From contig NZ_FZNT01000003.1 of the NCBI RefSeq assembly GCF_900188235.1, positions 62,001 through 126,000 on the forward strand: DNA of 64,000 bases, in the 5' to 3' direction. The first letter of the stretch is position 1. Each line of letters starts with the position of its first letter. Below are positions 55,005 to 64,000 of this stretch, piece by piece. Below the pieces are notes generated by a model. It ran no database searches. It saw nothing but the letters and a program-made list of their open reading frames with translations, and was not told the DNA's origin. The stretch is from Lutibacter agarilyticus. GTDB lineage: Bacteria; Bacteroidota; Bacteroidia; Flavobacteriales; Flavobacteriaceae. A program made the translations under genes and the position numbers.

Positions 55005-57443
55005 TTACTTTTTCGCCTGAATTTTAACAGATGTACCTTTTAAGCCTTCCCCTGTAACATCTAATTCAATAGTTCCGGTTTTAGTAGTTGCTTGTACCAA
55101 CACCACTAATTTCCCGCTAAATAGTTTCATAGTTGGCAGGTGGAATTGCTCTAAAGATGTGGCATCACCATTACAAGCGGCTCTATAAATTCCCGCACCT
55201 GTTACCTTAAATTTTAATTGATTGGTTGAGGTTGGACACGAAATTCCGTTTTTATCTACTACTGAAACTTCAACATACGACAAATCTTTACCATCAGCTT
55301 TTAGGATTTTCCTATCTGGATTTAAAACAATTTCATAAGGTTTTCCTGCTGTATGAATTTCTTTCTCCGCAGCCTTATTTCCTTGTTTGTCAAATGCTAC
55401 TACTTTTATAGTTCCCGGCTCATATTTTACATCCATCCACATCAATCGATACCTGTTTTGAGGCGTTTCATTGTTTTTTGTTTGAACACCCATACTTTTC
55501 CCATTCACAAAGAGTTCAGCGCTATCATAGCTCGTATACACAAAAATGGGGGTTATTTCACCTTCTCTTCCTTTCCAATTCCAATGCGGTAATATATGTA
55601 AGGTTTCATCATTGGTATTCCAACGACTTCTATACAAATAAAAACGATCTTTTGGCAATCCAGCCAAATCATTAATTCCAAAGTACGAACTACGTGATGG
55701 CCACATTTCATCATAAGGTGTAGGTTCTCCTAAATAATCAAAACCTGTCCAAACAAATTCACCAATTACCCAAGGCTTATCATCTTGCAACACAAAATCA
55801 TCATCGGGTACATTAGACCAGCTACAATACTCTAAATCGTACGATGAACTTTGAAAATCATCGTATTGTTTCATACTTGCTTTTTCTACAGGAAATTTAT
55901 AAATCCCTCGAGAACTCACCGTTGAAGCTGTTTCTGATCCTAAAATAAATCCTTGCGGAAATTTCTCATACGCTTCTTCGTACAAATGCAATCTGTAATT
56001 TAAACCTGGCACATCTAACAACGCCCCAAAACCAGATTCCATCGTAGCTTGCACCTGATCCATACCTACAGTTACTGGCCGTGTAGAATCTTCTCTATGA
56101 AATAGTTCTTGCAACCATTTGGCGCGTTTTACTCCTTCTGCACCCCATTGATCTGGCACTTCATTTCCTGAGCTCCACATCACAATACTTGGATGATTTC
56201 TAGTGGCGTGTACTAAATTCACGATATCTTTTTCTGCATAATCTTCAAAAAAACGGTTGTAACCATTTGCTACTTTTGGAATCGCCCATTCATCAAAACT
56301 TTCAGCTAAAAACATGAAGCCCATTTCATCGCATAATTCTAATTGCTCTATGGAAGGCATATTGTGTGAACTTCTTATAGCGTTACACCCCATATCTTTT
56401 AAAATGGTTAACTGTCTTCTTAAAGCTGACTTGTTAACTGCTGTTCCAAGCGGCCCCAAATCGTGATGCAAACAAACTCCTTTAAACTTTCGCACCTCTC
56501 CATTTAAACTAAAACCTGTTTGAGCATCATAGTTGATATCTCTAATTCCAAAACGGGTACTTACTTCATCTTTTAATTGATTTTCAAAAAATAATTGTGT
56601 TGTTGCCGTATACAAATAAGGCGTTTCTGGACTCCATAATTTTGGATTGTTGACTTTTAAATTTTGCTCAAACTCTTCACCAAAAATAGTAGTTGTTTTA
56701 TTTGAAGAAACTTGGTTTCCATCAGTATCAAAAACGGTTGTAACCAAAGTGAGATTTTCACCTGTAATTTTGGTTTTAATATTTATTTGTGCTTCTTTAG
56801 TACTTATAAATGGGGTTGTAATAAACGTACCCCACTGATCTATACTTTCTTTATTTTTAACAATAACGCGAACTTTACGATACAAACCAGCTCCTGGATA
56901 CCACCGGGATGCAAATTCTTTATTTGAAAGTTTTACAGCCAAGGTATTTTCGCCTTCTGTAATAAATGCTGTGACATCAAAATAAAAATAGCTATATCCA
57001 TAGGCCCATTCACCCACTTTCTCACCATTTAAAAACACTTCTGGTTCACTCATGGCTCCTTCAAAAAGCAATAGTACTTTTTTTTCTTTTTCTTCGGAAG
57101 TAATATTGAATTTCTTACGATACCATGCTGTTCCAATATGAGGCAAGGAACCTGTTCTGCCTGTTTTTTCAGAAGGTATTCTTTCTCCATTTTGAACAAT
57201 GGCAACTTCTTGTTTGTCTATTTCTTTATCAAATGGTCCGTAAATTGCCCAATCATGTGGAACTGTAACCGTTTCCCATTTTGAATCATCAAAATTTACT
57301 TCAAAAGCCTTTTCCTGATTTATTTTTTGAAATTTCCAATTGGTGTCTAAATCTTTAACTGTTCTTACTTGTGAAAATGAAAATTGGGCTAGTAAGAATA
57401 TCAAAATCCCTAAAAATAATCGAGTTTTAGTTTTGGTTAACAT
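55005..57443 (-). CDS. Secreted glycoside hydrolase family 2 (beta-galactosidase-like)
   Basis: This 812-residue protein has a signal peptide (about 1-25), a GH2 sugar-binding jelly roll (about 45-190), an immunoglobulin-like domain (about 200-295), a TIM barrel (about 300-590) and C-terminal DUF4982/Ig-like domains. The acid/base glutamate is in SSGNEVPDQ (E428) and the nucleophile in GEFVWTGFDYLGEP (E562). It should hydrolyse beta-galactosides, or possibly beta-glucuronides or other GH2 substrates. It stands alone, 185 bases from cbpA, with no SusCD partner. Its upstream neighbour is a multi-PAS kinase gene 99 bases away. Confidence 0.9.
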   Translation of the reverse strand: MLTKTKTRLFLGILIFLLAQFSFSQVRTVKDLDTNWKFQKINQEKAFEVNFDDSKWETVTVPHDWAIYGPFDKEIDKQEVAIVQNGERIPSEKTGRTGSLPHIGTAWYRKKFNITSEEKEKKVLLLFEGAMSEPEVFLNGEKVGEWAYGYSYFYFDVTAFITEGENTLAVKLSNKEFASRWYPGAGLYRKVRVIVKNKESIDQWGTFITTPFISTKEAQINIKTKITGENLTLVTTVFDTDGNQVSSNKTTTIFGEEFEQNLKVNNPKLWSPETPYLYTATTQLFFENQLKDEVSTRFGIRDINYDAQTGFSLNGEVRKFKGVCLHHDLGPLGTAVNKSALRRQLTILKDMGCNAIRSSHNMPSIEQLELCDEMGFMFLAESFDEWAIPKVANGYNRFFEDYAEKDIVNLVHATRNHPSIVMWSSGNEVPDQWGAEGVKRAKWLQELFHREDSTRPVTVGMDQVQATMESGFGALLDVPGLNYRLHLYEEAYEKFPQGFILGSETASTVSSRGIYKFPVEKASMKQYDDFQSSSYDLEYCSWSNVPDDDFVLQDDKPWVIGEFVWTGFDYLGEPTPYDEMWPSRSSYFGINDLAGLPKDRFYLYRSRWNTNDETLHILPHWNWKGREGEITPIFVYTSYDSAELFVNGKSMGVQTKNNETPQNRYRLMWMDVKYEPGTIKVVAFDKQGNKAAEKEIHTAGKPYEIVLNPDRKILKADGKDLSYVEVSVVDKNGISCPTSTNQLKFKVTGAGIYRAACNGDATSLEQFHLPTMKLFSGKLVVLVQATTKTGTIELDVTGEGLKGTSVKIQAKK

Positions 57444-57542
57444 GCATTATTATCGTTTGGTTTAATTTTCTGAAGATACTTTAATTTTTACTATTTCTAA
57501 AAAAAGCATCTTATTTTAATACAGATCAAATTAACAACGTAT

Positions 57543-60500
57543 TTATATTTTATTAAAATATTTTTGAAGAATTGATTTAACAACCTCACTTGTTATAGGT
57601 TTTGAAATAACAGCTTCACATCCTGCCAAAGTAGCTTGGTCATGTTCGTTCTTTGTAACATAAGCTGTTTGAGCTATGACAATTAAATTAGGTGAAATCT
57701 GTTTAATTTGTTTTGTTGCCTCATAACCGTTTAATACTGGCATTTTTAAATCCATAAAAACTAAATTTATGGAATTATTAAATTTACAAGCTTCAACTGC
57801 ATCACTCCCATTTTTAGCATGAAGAATTTCACAATTTTCAGGGATTATACCTTTTAAAAGAGTATCAAGATACAAGAAATTAACTTCCTCGTCTTCTGCT
57901 ATTAAAATAACACACTTATGGTCTGTAGCTTCATCCGTATCTTTAAGAGTCACACTTGTAAATACTGGCTTGTACGGAATTGTAACAAAAAAAGTTGAGC
58001 CTTCATTTTTTTCAGACTTCAACCGTATGTTACCGCCTAATAATTCTGCATTTTCTTTAGCTATTGATAAGCCTAAACCTAATCCTCCTGTTTTACTTGA
58101 TAAGTTTTTTTCCTCTTGAGCAAAACGTTCAAAAATCTTAGCATGATTTTCTTTATTTATTCCAATACCAGTATCTTTTACAAATAATTCAATTTCGGTA
58201 TCAATAAGTTGATACCCAAACTCTACAAAACCTTCATTTGTATATTTTAAGGCATTTTCAAGTAAGTTGCCAAGTACTTTATTTAGTTTTAATTTATCGG
58301 TTAAAATAGTACTTTGTTCATCGGTTAGTTGTTTTTTAAAATACAATGGTATAGCGCTTTCTTTAGCTTTACTTTCAAAAATTGAAAACAGTTCCATTAA
58401 AACATCATTTAAACAAACCTCTGTTTCCTGGACTTTTACCTGTTTGGTTCCTAATTTGGAAATTTCCAAAATATCATCTATAATATGTAATAATTGGCGA
58501 CCACTGCTTTGAATTATTCTAATAAAATTATTACGTTTTTGAGTTGTTAAATCCGTATTACTTAATAAGTCTGAAAATCCTAAAATACCATTCATTGGGG
58601 TTCTAATCTCATGAGACATATTATTTATAAACTCTGTTTTCAACATATCGCTTTCTTCTGCTTTTTCTTTAGCTTTTACCAAGTCTTCTTCTCCCTTTTT
58701 TCTGGCTGTAATATCAACTATTGAAGCAATATTTTTACCAAATTCATTAAGCATGGTAGAACGTATAATTACATAAATCGTAGAACCGTCTGTTTTTATA
58801 AATTCGGTTTCACTAAAAAAGTCTTTTTCACCTGAAGCAATAGACAATAATTCATCTTTTAAAGTAGAAAATGCTTTTTCAGTATTTGTTTTTCTAATAT
58901 GTTTTGTTAACTCTTCAACGTTTTTAACACCTATTAAATCGAGTGTTTTCTCATTTACATTTAATATTTTAATTTTTGAAATACATTCTTTAACAAACGA
59001 AAAATTATCATTTATATAGGCCGTTAAATCTTTAACTTCTGCTTTCTTTTTATTTAAAAGTATCATAACTTCTGAGAAATCTTGTTCCCAAATTGAAACC
59101 GGACTTTTCTCAAATAAATTTTGGAATTTATTTTTAGTTTCAATGAGCAAGTTATTTTTTATAGACAATTCATTACCTAATTGAAGTAGTTCCTTGTTTT
59201 GTTTTTTTAATTTTATTGAAGCTTTCTTTAACGTAGTAATATCTTTTTTTATTGCTAAATAATTAACAGGTTCTCCATCTTCATTTTTTATAGGTGTTAT
59301 ACTTGCTTCTTCCCAAAATAGCAATCCGCTTTTTGTTTTGTTTTCTAGTTCACCTGTCCATACATTCCCTGCTAAAATAGTTTCCCACAAGTTGGAATAA
59401 TAAGCCTTAGTTTCATTTCCTGAGTTTAAAATTCGTGGATTTTTACCAAGTACTTCTTCAGCAGAATACCCTGTGATTTCGGTAAATTTAGGATTGGTAT
59501 ATTCAATATTTCCTTTTAAATCTGTTATAACAATTGAATTAGGACTTTGCTCTAGGGCTGTTGACAATTTTTTAGTTTCGCTTAATAACTTTTTACTCTC
59601 TGTAATATCCTGAATTGTTCCATACAAGCGCACAGGCATACCATTTTCAAAATACACTTTTCCTTGTGTTCTAATATAAATATTGTTTCCCTTTGCTGTA
59701 GTAAGCAGAGATTCAAACTTATAAGACTCTCCATTTTCAATAGCCTTATTAACTAAGTTTCTAATAATTGGACGATTCTTTAGTGGATAATACTTTATAC
59801 CATCTTCTATTGATAACTTTGTATTTAAAGATAACTCATAAAGCTTGTAAGTTTCTTCTGTTAAAAATGTTTCTCCTGTAATTAAGTCTAATTCCCAACC
59901 GCCAATTTTACCTAACTTACCGGTATCTTTTAAAAGCAATCTTGCTTTTTCTAGTTTATTTTCAAGTTGTTTCTTTTCTGTGATATCAATAATAAGTCCG
60001 AAAATTTGTAGCGGAATGCCATTTTCATCTCTTTTATAAATGGATTCTCGTGAATATAACCAAACCCAACCGCCTTTTTTTGATTTCATACGAAATTCAT
60101 GGTCAATTAAATCATCATCCGCTGCTGTTTGATATCTCGGAATTATATGTTCACAATAATTTATAAAATCATCAGGATGCATCAGATATGAAATAACATT
60201 TGGGATATTCTTTATTTCCTCTGGTGCATAACCAAGAATCTTTTCAATAGGATTATTTACATAAATATTTTTATTTTGTTGAATATCGTAGATATAAATT
60301 ATATCTGAAAAGGATTTAAGTAAAGAGTCTTGAAAACTGTCCTGTTTTTTGATTTCATCTTCTAACCTCTTTTCATTTGAAATATCTTCCAAAGCCATTA
60401 CAAATTTATTTTCTGAAGGAGAAAATGCATTTACTTTGAAGTATTTTTTTGTATTGTGATTATAATCAACAAATTGGACTGTTTTTTTATTAAGAACAAC

Positions 60501-60764
60501 ATCGCTATATTTATCAATCCAAAACGGCTCAACATCAGGATAAATTTCACGAACAGTTTTACCAATTGTTTGGTTAATTTTTAACCCTGTGTGTTTTTCA
60601 AATGCAGCATTTAGTTTAATAAAACGATAATCGCTTGGTTTTCCTGTTTTATCAAAAAGGAGTTCACACAATGCAAATGCTGAAGTTAAACCGTAAAATA
60701 TTTCTTTAAATATTTTATCACTATCATTGTATTCACTTTTTAATTCGTTTTTCTCTGTTTTCAT
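57543..60764 (-). CDS. Soluble multi-PAS hybrid histidine kinase
   Basis: This 1073-residue protein has about five PAS-type sensor regions (roughly 20-130, 150-265, 280-390, 400-520, 560-690), a HisKA domain (MSHEIRTPMNG, H718), a HATPase domain (about 790-935, with GTGIGI-like and GGLGLGLSIAK boxes) and a C-terminal receiver (about 950-1070, D1005 in FMDLKMPVLNG). No membrane helix is seen, so it probably senses an internal signal such as redox, light or a small ligand. No response regulator gene is adjacent, so it is an orphan hybrid. Its role is unknown. Confidence 0.93.
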   Translation of the reverse strand: MKTEKNELKSEYNDSDKIFKEIFYGLTSAFALCELLFDKTGKPSDYRFIKLNAAFEKHTGLKINQTIGKTVREIYPDVEPFWIDKYSDVVLNKKTVQFVDYNHNTKKYFKVNAFSPSENKFVMALEDISNEKRLEDEIKKQDSFQDSLLKSFSDIIYIYDIQQNKNIYVNNPIEKILGYAPEEIKNIPNVISYLMHPDDFINYCEHIIPRYQTAADDDLIDHEFRMKSKKGGWVWLYSRESIYKRDENGIPLQIFGLIIDITEKKQLENKLEKARLLLKDTGKLGKIGGWELDLITGETFLTEETYKLYELSLNTKLSIEDGIKYYPLKNRPIIRNLVNKAIENGESYKFESLLTTAKGNNIYIRTQGKVYFENGMPVRLYGTIQDITESKKLLSETKKLSTALEQSPNSIVITDLKGNIEYTNPKFTEITGYSAEEVLGKNPRILNSGNETKAYYSNLWETILAGNVWTGELENKTKSGLLFWEEASITPIKNEDGEPVNYLAIKKDITTLKKASIKLKKQNKELLQLGNELSIKNNLLIETKNKFQNLFEKSPVSIWEQDFSEVMILLNKKKAEVKDLTAYINDNFSFVKECISKIKILNVNEKTLDLIGVKNVEELTKHIRKTNTEKAFSTLKDELLSIASGEKDFFSETEFIKTDGSTIYVIIRSTMLNEFGKNIASIVDITARKKGEEDLVKAKEKAEESDMLKTEFINNMSHEIRTPMNGILGFSDLLSNTDLTTQKRNNFIRIIQSSGRQLLHIIDDILEISKLGTKQVKVQETEVCLNDVLMELFSIFESKAKESAIPLYFKKQLTDEQSTILTDKLKLNKVLGNLLENALKYTNEGFVEFGYQLIDTEIELFVKDTGIGINKENHAKIFERFAQEEKNLSSKTGGLGLGLSIAKENAELLGGNIRLKSEKNEGSTFFVTIPYKPVFTSVTLKDTDEATDHKCVILIAEDEEVNFLYLDTLLKGIIPENCEILHAKNGSDAVEACKFNNSINLVFMDLKMPVLNGYEATKQIKQISPNLIVIAQTAYVTKNEHDQATLAGCEAVISKPITSEVVKSILQKYFNKI

Positions 60765-60853
60765 AGAAACACGTCTAAAAATTAGTATTTTAAATGATTA
60801 AATGAACAGGCTTAGAAAAATAAGTGTAAAATTTGGCAAGCTTTATTCAAAAG

Positions 60854-60885
60854 CAAATTTATTATCCTTAAAGTTACCAAATTTA
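60854..60885 (-). promoter_or_regulatory. Two tandem -7 promoter-like boxes ahead of the hybrid kinase gene
   Basis: On the minus strand TAAATTTG occurs at 60885-60878 and again at 60861-60854, 24 bases apart, each an exact TAnnTTTG. Both lie roughly 90-120 bases before the kinase ATG. Confidence 0.4.
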
Positions 60886-60974
60886 TTTCATTAAAAAAAA
60901 GAATGTATTAACTAGCACCTTAAAAATTTGGTTGTTAAATAAATAGAGCTTTAATTAATTTGAAGTAAACAATT

Positions 60975-62168
60975 TTAGACTCCAAAATTTTCAGATACAA
61001 TTTTCTTTACTTTTTTATTTAAAGAAGTCATAGCATTGTAACTTGTGTGTTCTAAAACAATAACCACTAAATCATCTTCAGGGTATTGCGTTAAACCTGT
61101 ACTAAAGCCATTCCATTTTCCGTGATGATAAATGGTGTTTTCATTTTTTGAATTAATTCTAAATCCAAAACCATAAGGAATTTTTCTACCATAAATTGTT
61201 TCCCCTTTTGAATACATTAATTCTAAAGATTCCTTGGAAAGGATCTTCCCGTTATTAAGTCCAACAGTCCATTTAAATAAATCTTCGCTAGTAGCATACA
61301 CATTTTTATCTCCTACAACAGCATCATTTACAGTACTCTTAATTTTTAGGTGTCTCCAACCTCTATATAACCTATAACCCGTTAATTGATTTCTTTTAAT
61401 ACTGTCATTTTCATAACTGTACACAAAAGAATCTTTCATATCAAGTGGATCAAAAATATTTTTTTTTACAAATGTGCTAAAAATAGTTCCCGATACTTTT
61501 TCTACTATAGAAGCCAACACAAAATAACCCGTGTTTGAATAATCAAAATTGCGGCCAGGCTTAAAATATCGTTGCACATTACTTGTTGACAACAACTCCA
61601 TCATTTCGCTATTTGTTGGAGCCTTTTCTTGTTGCCATTTATGTTCAGCAACCCAAAAATATTTTGGCAATCCGGCAGTATGATTTAACAAATTTTTAAT
61701 GGTTACATTTTTATATGGAAAATTTGGGAAATATTTATTTACCGTGTCTGTAAGTTGCAATTGGTTTCTTTCGTACAACAACATAATTGCTGCCGCTGTA
61801 AATTGTTTACTTACTGAAGCAAGTTGAAACAACGAAGCTTCGTTTAATGGTTCCTTCTTTTTAAAATCAGCATACCCTATTTGATTTTCATATAAAATTT
61901 TACCGTTTTTTGCGACTAATAATGATCCATGAAAATCATGTCTTTTATTAATTCTTTGCAATAACGAATCTAATTTATGGCTAACTTTTTTTGTTTCTGT
62001 TTCTGAAAATCGTTCTACTACATTTTTTGAAGATGCTTCAACTATTACTTCTTTTTTGACTAATAATAGCTCATCCTTACTTGTTGAAGAATTAGAATTG
62101 GCTACAAAAATAAAACTACTTAAAAGCAGTATAAGAATGAGTGCGGAATATTTTATATATTTTTTCAA
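60975..62168 (-). CDS. Class C beta-lactamase-like serine hydrolase
   Basis: This 397-residue protein has an N-terminal signal anchor (about 5-25), then the serine hydrolase SxxK motif in ASVSKQF (S118, K121), the YSNTGY motif (second catalytic tyrosine) and a HHGKWNGF box in place of KTG. Such beta-lactamase/transpeptidase-like proteins are often esterases, D-amino acid peptidases or peptidoglycan-related enzymes, and seldom true beta-lactamases. I do not predict antibiotic resistance. It is monocistronic, with 210 bases of A+T-rich non-coding DNA downstream (no clear hairpin) and 187 bases upstream. Confidence 0.87.
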   Translation of the reverse strand: MKKYIKYSALILILLLSSFIFVANSNSSTSKDELLLVKKEVIVEASSKNVVERFSETETKKVSHKLDSLLQRINKRHDFHGSLLVAKNGKILYENQIGYADFKKKEPLNEASLFQLASVSKQFTAAAIMLLYERNQLQLTDTVNKYFPNFPYKNVTIKNLLNHTAGLPKYFWVAEHKWQQEKAPTNSEMMELLSTSNVQRYFKPGRNFDYSNTGYFVLASIVEKVSGTIFSTFVKKNIFDPLDMKDSFVYSYENDSIKRNQLTGYRLYRGWRHLKIKSTVNDAVVGDKNVYATSEDLFKWTVGLNNGKILSKESLELMYSKGETIYGRKIPYGFGFRINSKNENTIYHHGKWNGFSTGLTQYPEDDLVVIVLEHTSYNAMTSLNKKVKKIVSENFGV

Positions 62169-62326
62169 ATGAGGCTTTGGAGCTTTTAAACACGCAAATT
62201 AATAATCAATTTTATATTATCAAAAGACTAGAGCAATTTTAACGTAAATTTTAGCTTACTCTATATTCTCTAATCCTTTAATAATTATGCTTTTCTATTT
62301 TCAAAAGATTACTTCTTTTAAATAAA

Positions 62327-62348
62327 AAAGCCTGCATTAGCAGGCTTT
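62327..62348 (-). terminator. Terminator after the DUF349 gene
   Basis: A perfect 9-bp stem (AAAGCCTGC / GCAGGCTTT) with a 4-base loop, followed on the minus strand by further T, lies 8 bases after the DUF349 stop. Confidence 0.88.
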
Positions 62349-62355
62349 CTTTTAT

Positions 62356-64000
62356 TTAATACTCTAATTCTCTTAGGTATTTAAGTTTGGTTTTCCAGAT
62401 TGTTAATTTCTCTTTAATAGTATTTATTTGTTCGTGTACATTTTTAACCAACGGATTGTCATCACTTACGTTTGAAATAAAACCAATATTATTTTCCAAT
62501 TGTTGGATTTCACGAACAGACTCATCAATCTTTTTTCTAACAAATAATTGCTCTGAATCTATTTTTCTATAATTTTTTTGTTCAAGATAACTGTTCACCA
62601 AATTAGTAAATTTAATCATTTCCATTTCACTTTGATCAATATCACTATTGCTAACAATTTTATCTAATAACTTATTGAATTTCATTTCAATATGTCTCAT
62701 ATCATATGGAACCCTACCTAACTCTCTCCATTCCGAAATATACGTATTTAACTTATCTAACGTCATCGTTTTTTCGGTTTCAAACTGCTCTTTGATTGTT
62801 TTTAACAACGCTTTCTTTTTTGTAAAAACACCTAATTCAAGTTGATTTCCTTCTTCTTGTTTTTTATGCAATCTATCAAAATAATGATTACACGCATCTT
62901 TAAATTCTTTCCAAAGTTTATCAGAATATTTTCTTGGCACATGTCCAATTTTCTTCCAATCAGATTGAATTTTTTTCATCACTTCCGTTGCTGACTCCCA
63001 GTCATCACTGTCTTTTAAAGCTATTGCTTCCTCAATAAGAAGTTTCTTTTTATTTAAGTTTTCTAGATGATCTTTCTTTACATCTTTAAAAAACTTGTTT
63101 TTTTCATTATTAAAATTTTTAGTGGCATCTTTAAATTTTGCCCAAATTTTATCACTTTTTCCTCTTGGCACTTGACCAACGGCAAAAAACTTGGCTCTTA
63201 AAGCTTCTATTTCATTGATACTTTTTTGCCAATCGTTTCTTGAGGTGTTTTTTGAAGTATCAACTGCTTCAATTTCATTTATTACTGCTAATTTTTTATC
63301 GATATTCTCCTCGTATTTAGACTTCAAATCCTTGAAAAAATCATGACGTTTATCGTGTACTTTTTTTGTTGCAGCGCTAAAACGTTCCCAAACCTCATCT
63401 CTATATTCTCTTGCTACAGGACCAACTTCTTCTTTCCAAAGTTTATGCAACACTTGCAATTCTTTAAATGCTTGGTTAATATCCTCAGAATCAGCCAATA
63501 TTTCAGCTTGAGCAACTAATTTTAGTTTTTCTTCTAAATTGTGTTTAAAATCTAGTTCACGTAAATCATTACTTATATGTAATAAATCGTAAAAACGCTC
63601 AACATGGTGATGGTATGTTCTCCAAATATCATTGTATTTTGCTCTTGGAACTGGCCCCGTTTGTTGCCATTTTGTTTGAATTTCTTTGAAGTTTTTATAC
63701 ATAACTCCACCATCATCAGAGTTATCTACTAATCTTTTTAAATCTTCAATAATCTCAAGTTTAGCTTCTAAATTATCATTTAATTGCTTTTCTTGATTTG
63801 CAAAAAACTCATTTCGCTTCACTTTATAATCGTACAAATAACTATTATAAGTAGATTTTAACGGATTACTATATTGAAAATCAACAATATCACCACCTTC
63901 AATTAAAAACTTTTCTTTTTCTTGCTTTAATAACTTTCCAAATTCAACATTAAAAATAGTTTTAATGTTATTTACATTCGTATTTATACTTTGAACCTCG
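62356..64000 (-). CDS. DUF349-repeat protein, N-terminus outside the window
   Basis: The visible 547 or so residues are highly charged and helical, with repeated units of about 70 residues that share W-K-x-x-G-x-V-P-R-x-x-x-x-x-W-x-x-F patterns (QQTGPVPRAKYNDIW, FAVGQVPRGKSDKIW, KKIGHVPRKYSDKLW, RELGRVPYDM), that is at least five DUF349 repeats. A TTG at 63837 is the first possible start in frame, but the reading frame stays open to base 64000, so I treat the gene as continuing past the edge. DUF349 proteins are conserved in Bacteroidota, soluble and of unknown function. Confidence 0.87.
   Translation of the reverse strand, partial: EVQSINTNVNNIKTIFNVEFGKLLKQEKEKFLIEGGDIVDFQYSNPLKSTYNSYLYDYKVKRNEFFANQEKQLNDNLEAKLEIIEDLKRLVDNSDDGGVMYKNFKEIQTKWQQTGPVPRAKYNDIWRTYHHHVERFYDLLHISNDLRELDFKHNLEEKLKLVAQAEILADSEDINQAFKELQVLHKLWKEEVGPVAREYRDEVWERFSAATKKVHDKRHDFFKDLKSKYEENIDKKLAVINEIEAVDTSKNTSRNDWQKSINEIEALRAKFFAVGQVPRGKSDKIWAKFKDATKNFNNEKNKFFKDVKKDHLENLNKKKLLIEEAIALKDSDDWESATEVMKKIQSDWKKIGHVPRKYSDKLWKEFKDACNHYFDRLHKKQEEGNQLELGVFTKKKALLKTIKEQFETEKTMTLDKLNTYISEWRELGRVPYDMRHIEMKFNKLLDKIVSNSDIDQSEMEMIKFTNLVNSYLEQKNYRKIDSEQLFVRKKIDESVREIQQLENNIGFISNVSDDNPLVKNVHEQINTIKEKLTIWKTKLKYLRELEY

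Noticed and set aside
60975-62168. Antibiotic-resistance beta-lactamase
   Set aside because: The SxxK and YxN motifs are shared by many esterases and peptidases, and the third motif is not a clear KTG; resistance is not supported.
62356-63837. Treating the DUF349 gene as complete from the TTG at 63837
   Set aside because: The reading frame continues without a stop to base 64000 and the extra residues are charged and helical like the rest, so the gene is taken as cut by the window edge.

Overview
The window is a stretch of chromosome from a member of the Bacteroidota, most likely family Flavobacteriaceae. The evidence is a low G+C content by eye, a gliding-motility ABC ATPase (GldA), SusC/SusD and TonB/DUF4249 outer-membrane pairs, a Porin_10 porin, a DnaE with an N-terminal proofreading exonuclease, and several promoters of the TAnnTTTG type. 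I cannot fix the genus. I recognise no rRNA, tRNA, insertion sequence, prophage or CRISPR array, and no gap between genes exceeds about 260 bases.

Positions 1-24000 are mostly housekeeping genes: the start of an Rnf electron-transport operon (rseC-rnfB-rnfC, minus strand), dnaE, a PagL-like lipid A deacylase, a DUF2807 lipoprotein, gldA, a Pmp3-type peptide, lipB, a nucleoid-associated protein, rnhB, a porin, an NhaC antiporter, a trans-sulfuration-family PLP enzyme divergent from an Lrp/AsnC regulator, a YceI lipoprotein, two DUF3857/transglutaminase-like exported proteins (one apparently without its catalytic residues), dtd and rsgA. Positions 24019-27214 hold a DUF4249 lipoprotein with its TonB-dependent receptor, and 27437-27889 a small exported protein.

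Positions 27963-36067 are a complete D-xylose locus on the minus strand: GntR-type xylR, xylB, xylA, a sugar porter, transketolase and a transaldolase. The sugar is imported, isomerised, phosphorylated and passed into the non-oxidative pentose phosphate pathway by neighbouring genes. A good promoter with a triplicated GTTCTG motif lies ahead of xylR, and strong hairpins separate xylA from the transporter and the transporter from tkt.

Positions 36229-53582 look like a bidirectional N-acetylglucosamine / amino-sugar oligosaccharide utilisation locus. The minus strand carries susC, susD, a glucosamine-6-phosphate deaminase fused to a PIG-L/LmbE deacetylase-like domain, a GH20 hexosaminidase lipoprotein, a BadF-type amino-sugar kinase and a very large FG-GAP/ASPIC lipoprotein. 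The plus strand carries a LytS/LytTR two-component pair, a FucP/NagP-type sugar transporter and a NagX-like membrane acetyltransferase. No separate NagA deacetylase is present, so the fused PIG-L domain is the obvious local candidate for the missing GlcNAc-6-phosphate deacetylation step. This is the most interesting hypothesis in the window.

Positions 53615-64000 hold a CbpM/CbpA co-chaperone pair, a secreted GH2 beta-galactosidase-family enzyme, a soluble multi-PAS hybrid histidine kinase, a class C beta-lactamase-like serine hydrolase and the C-terminal part of a DUF349 protein that runs off the right edge.
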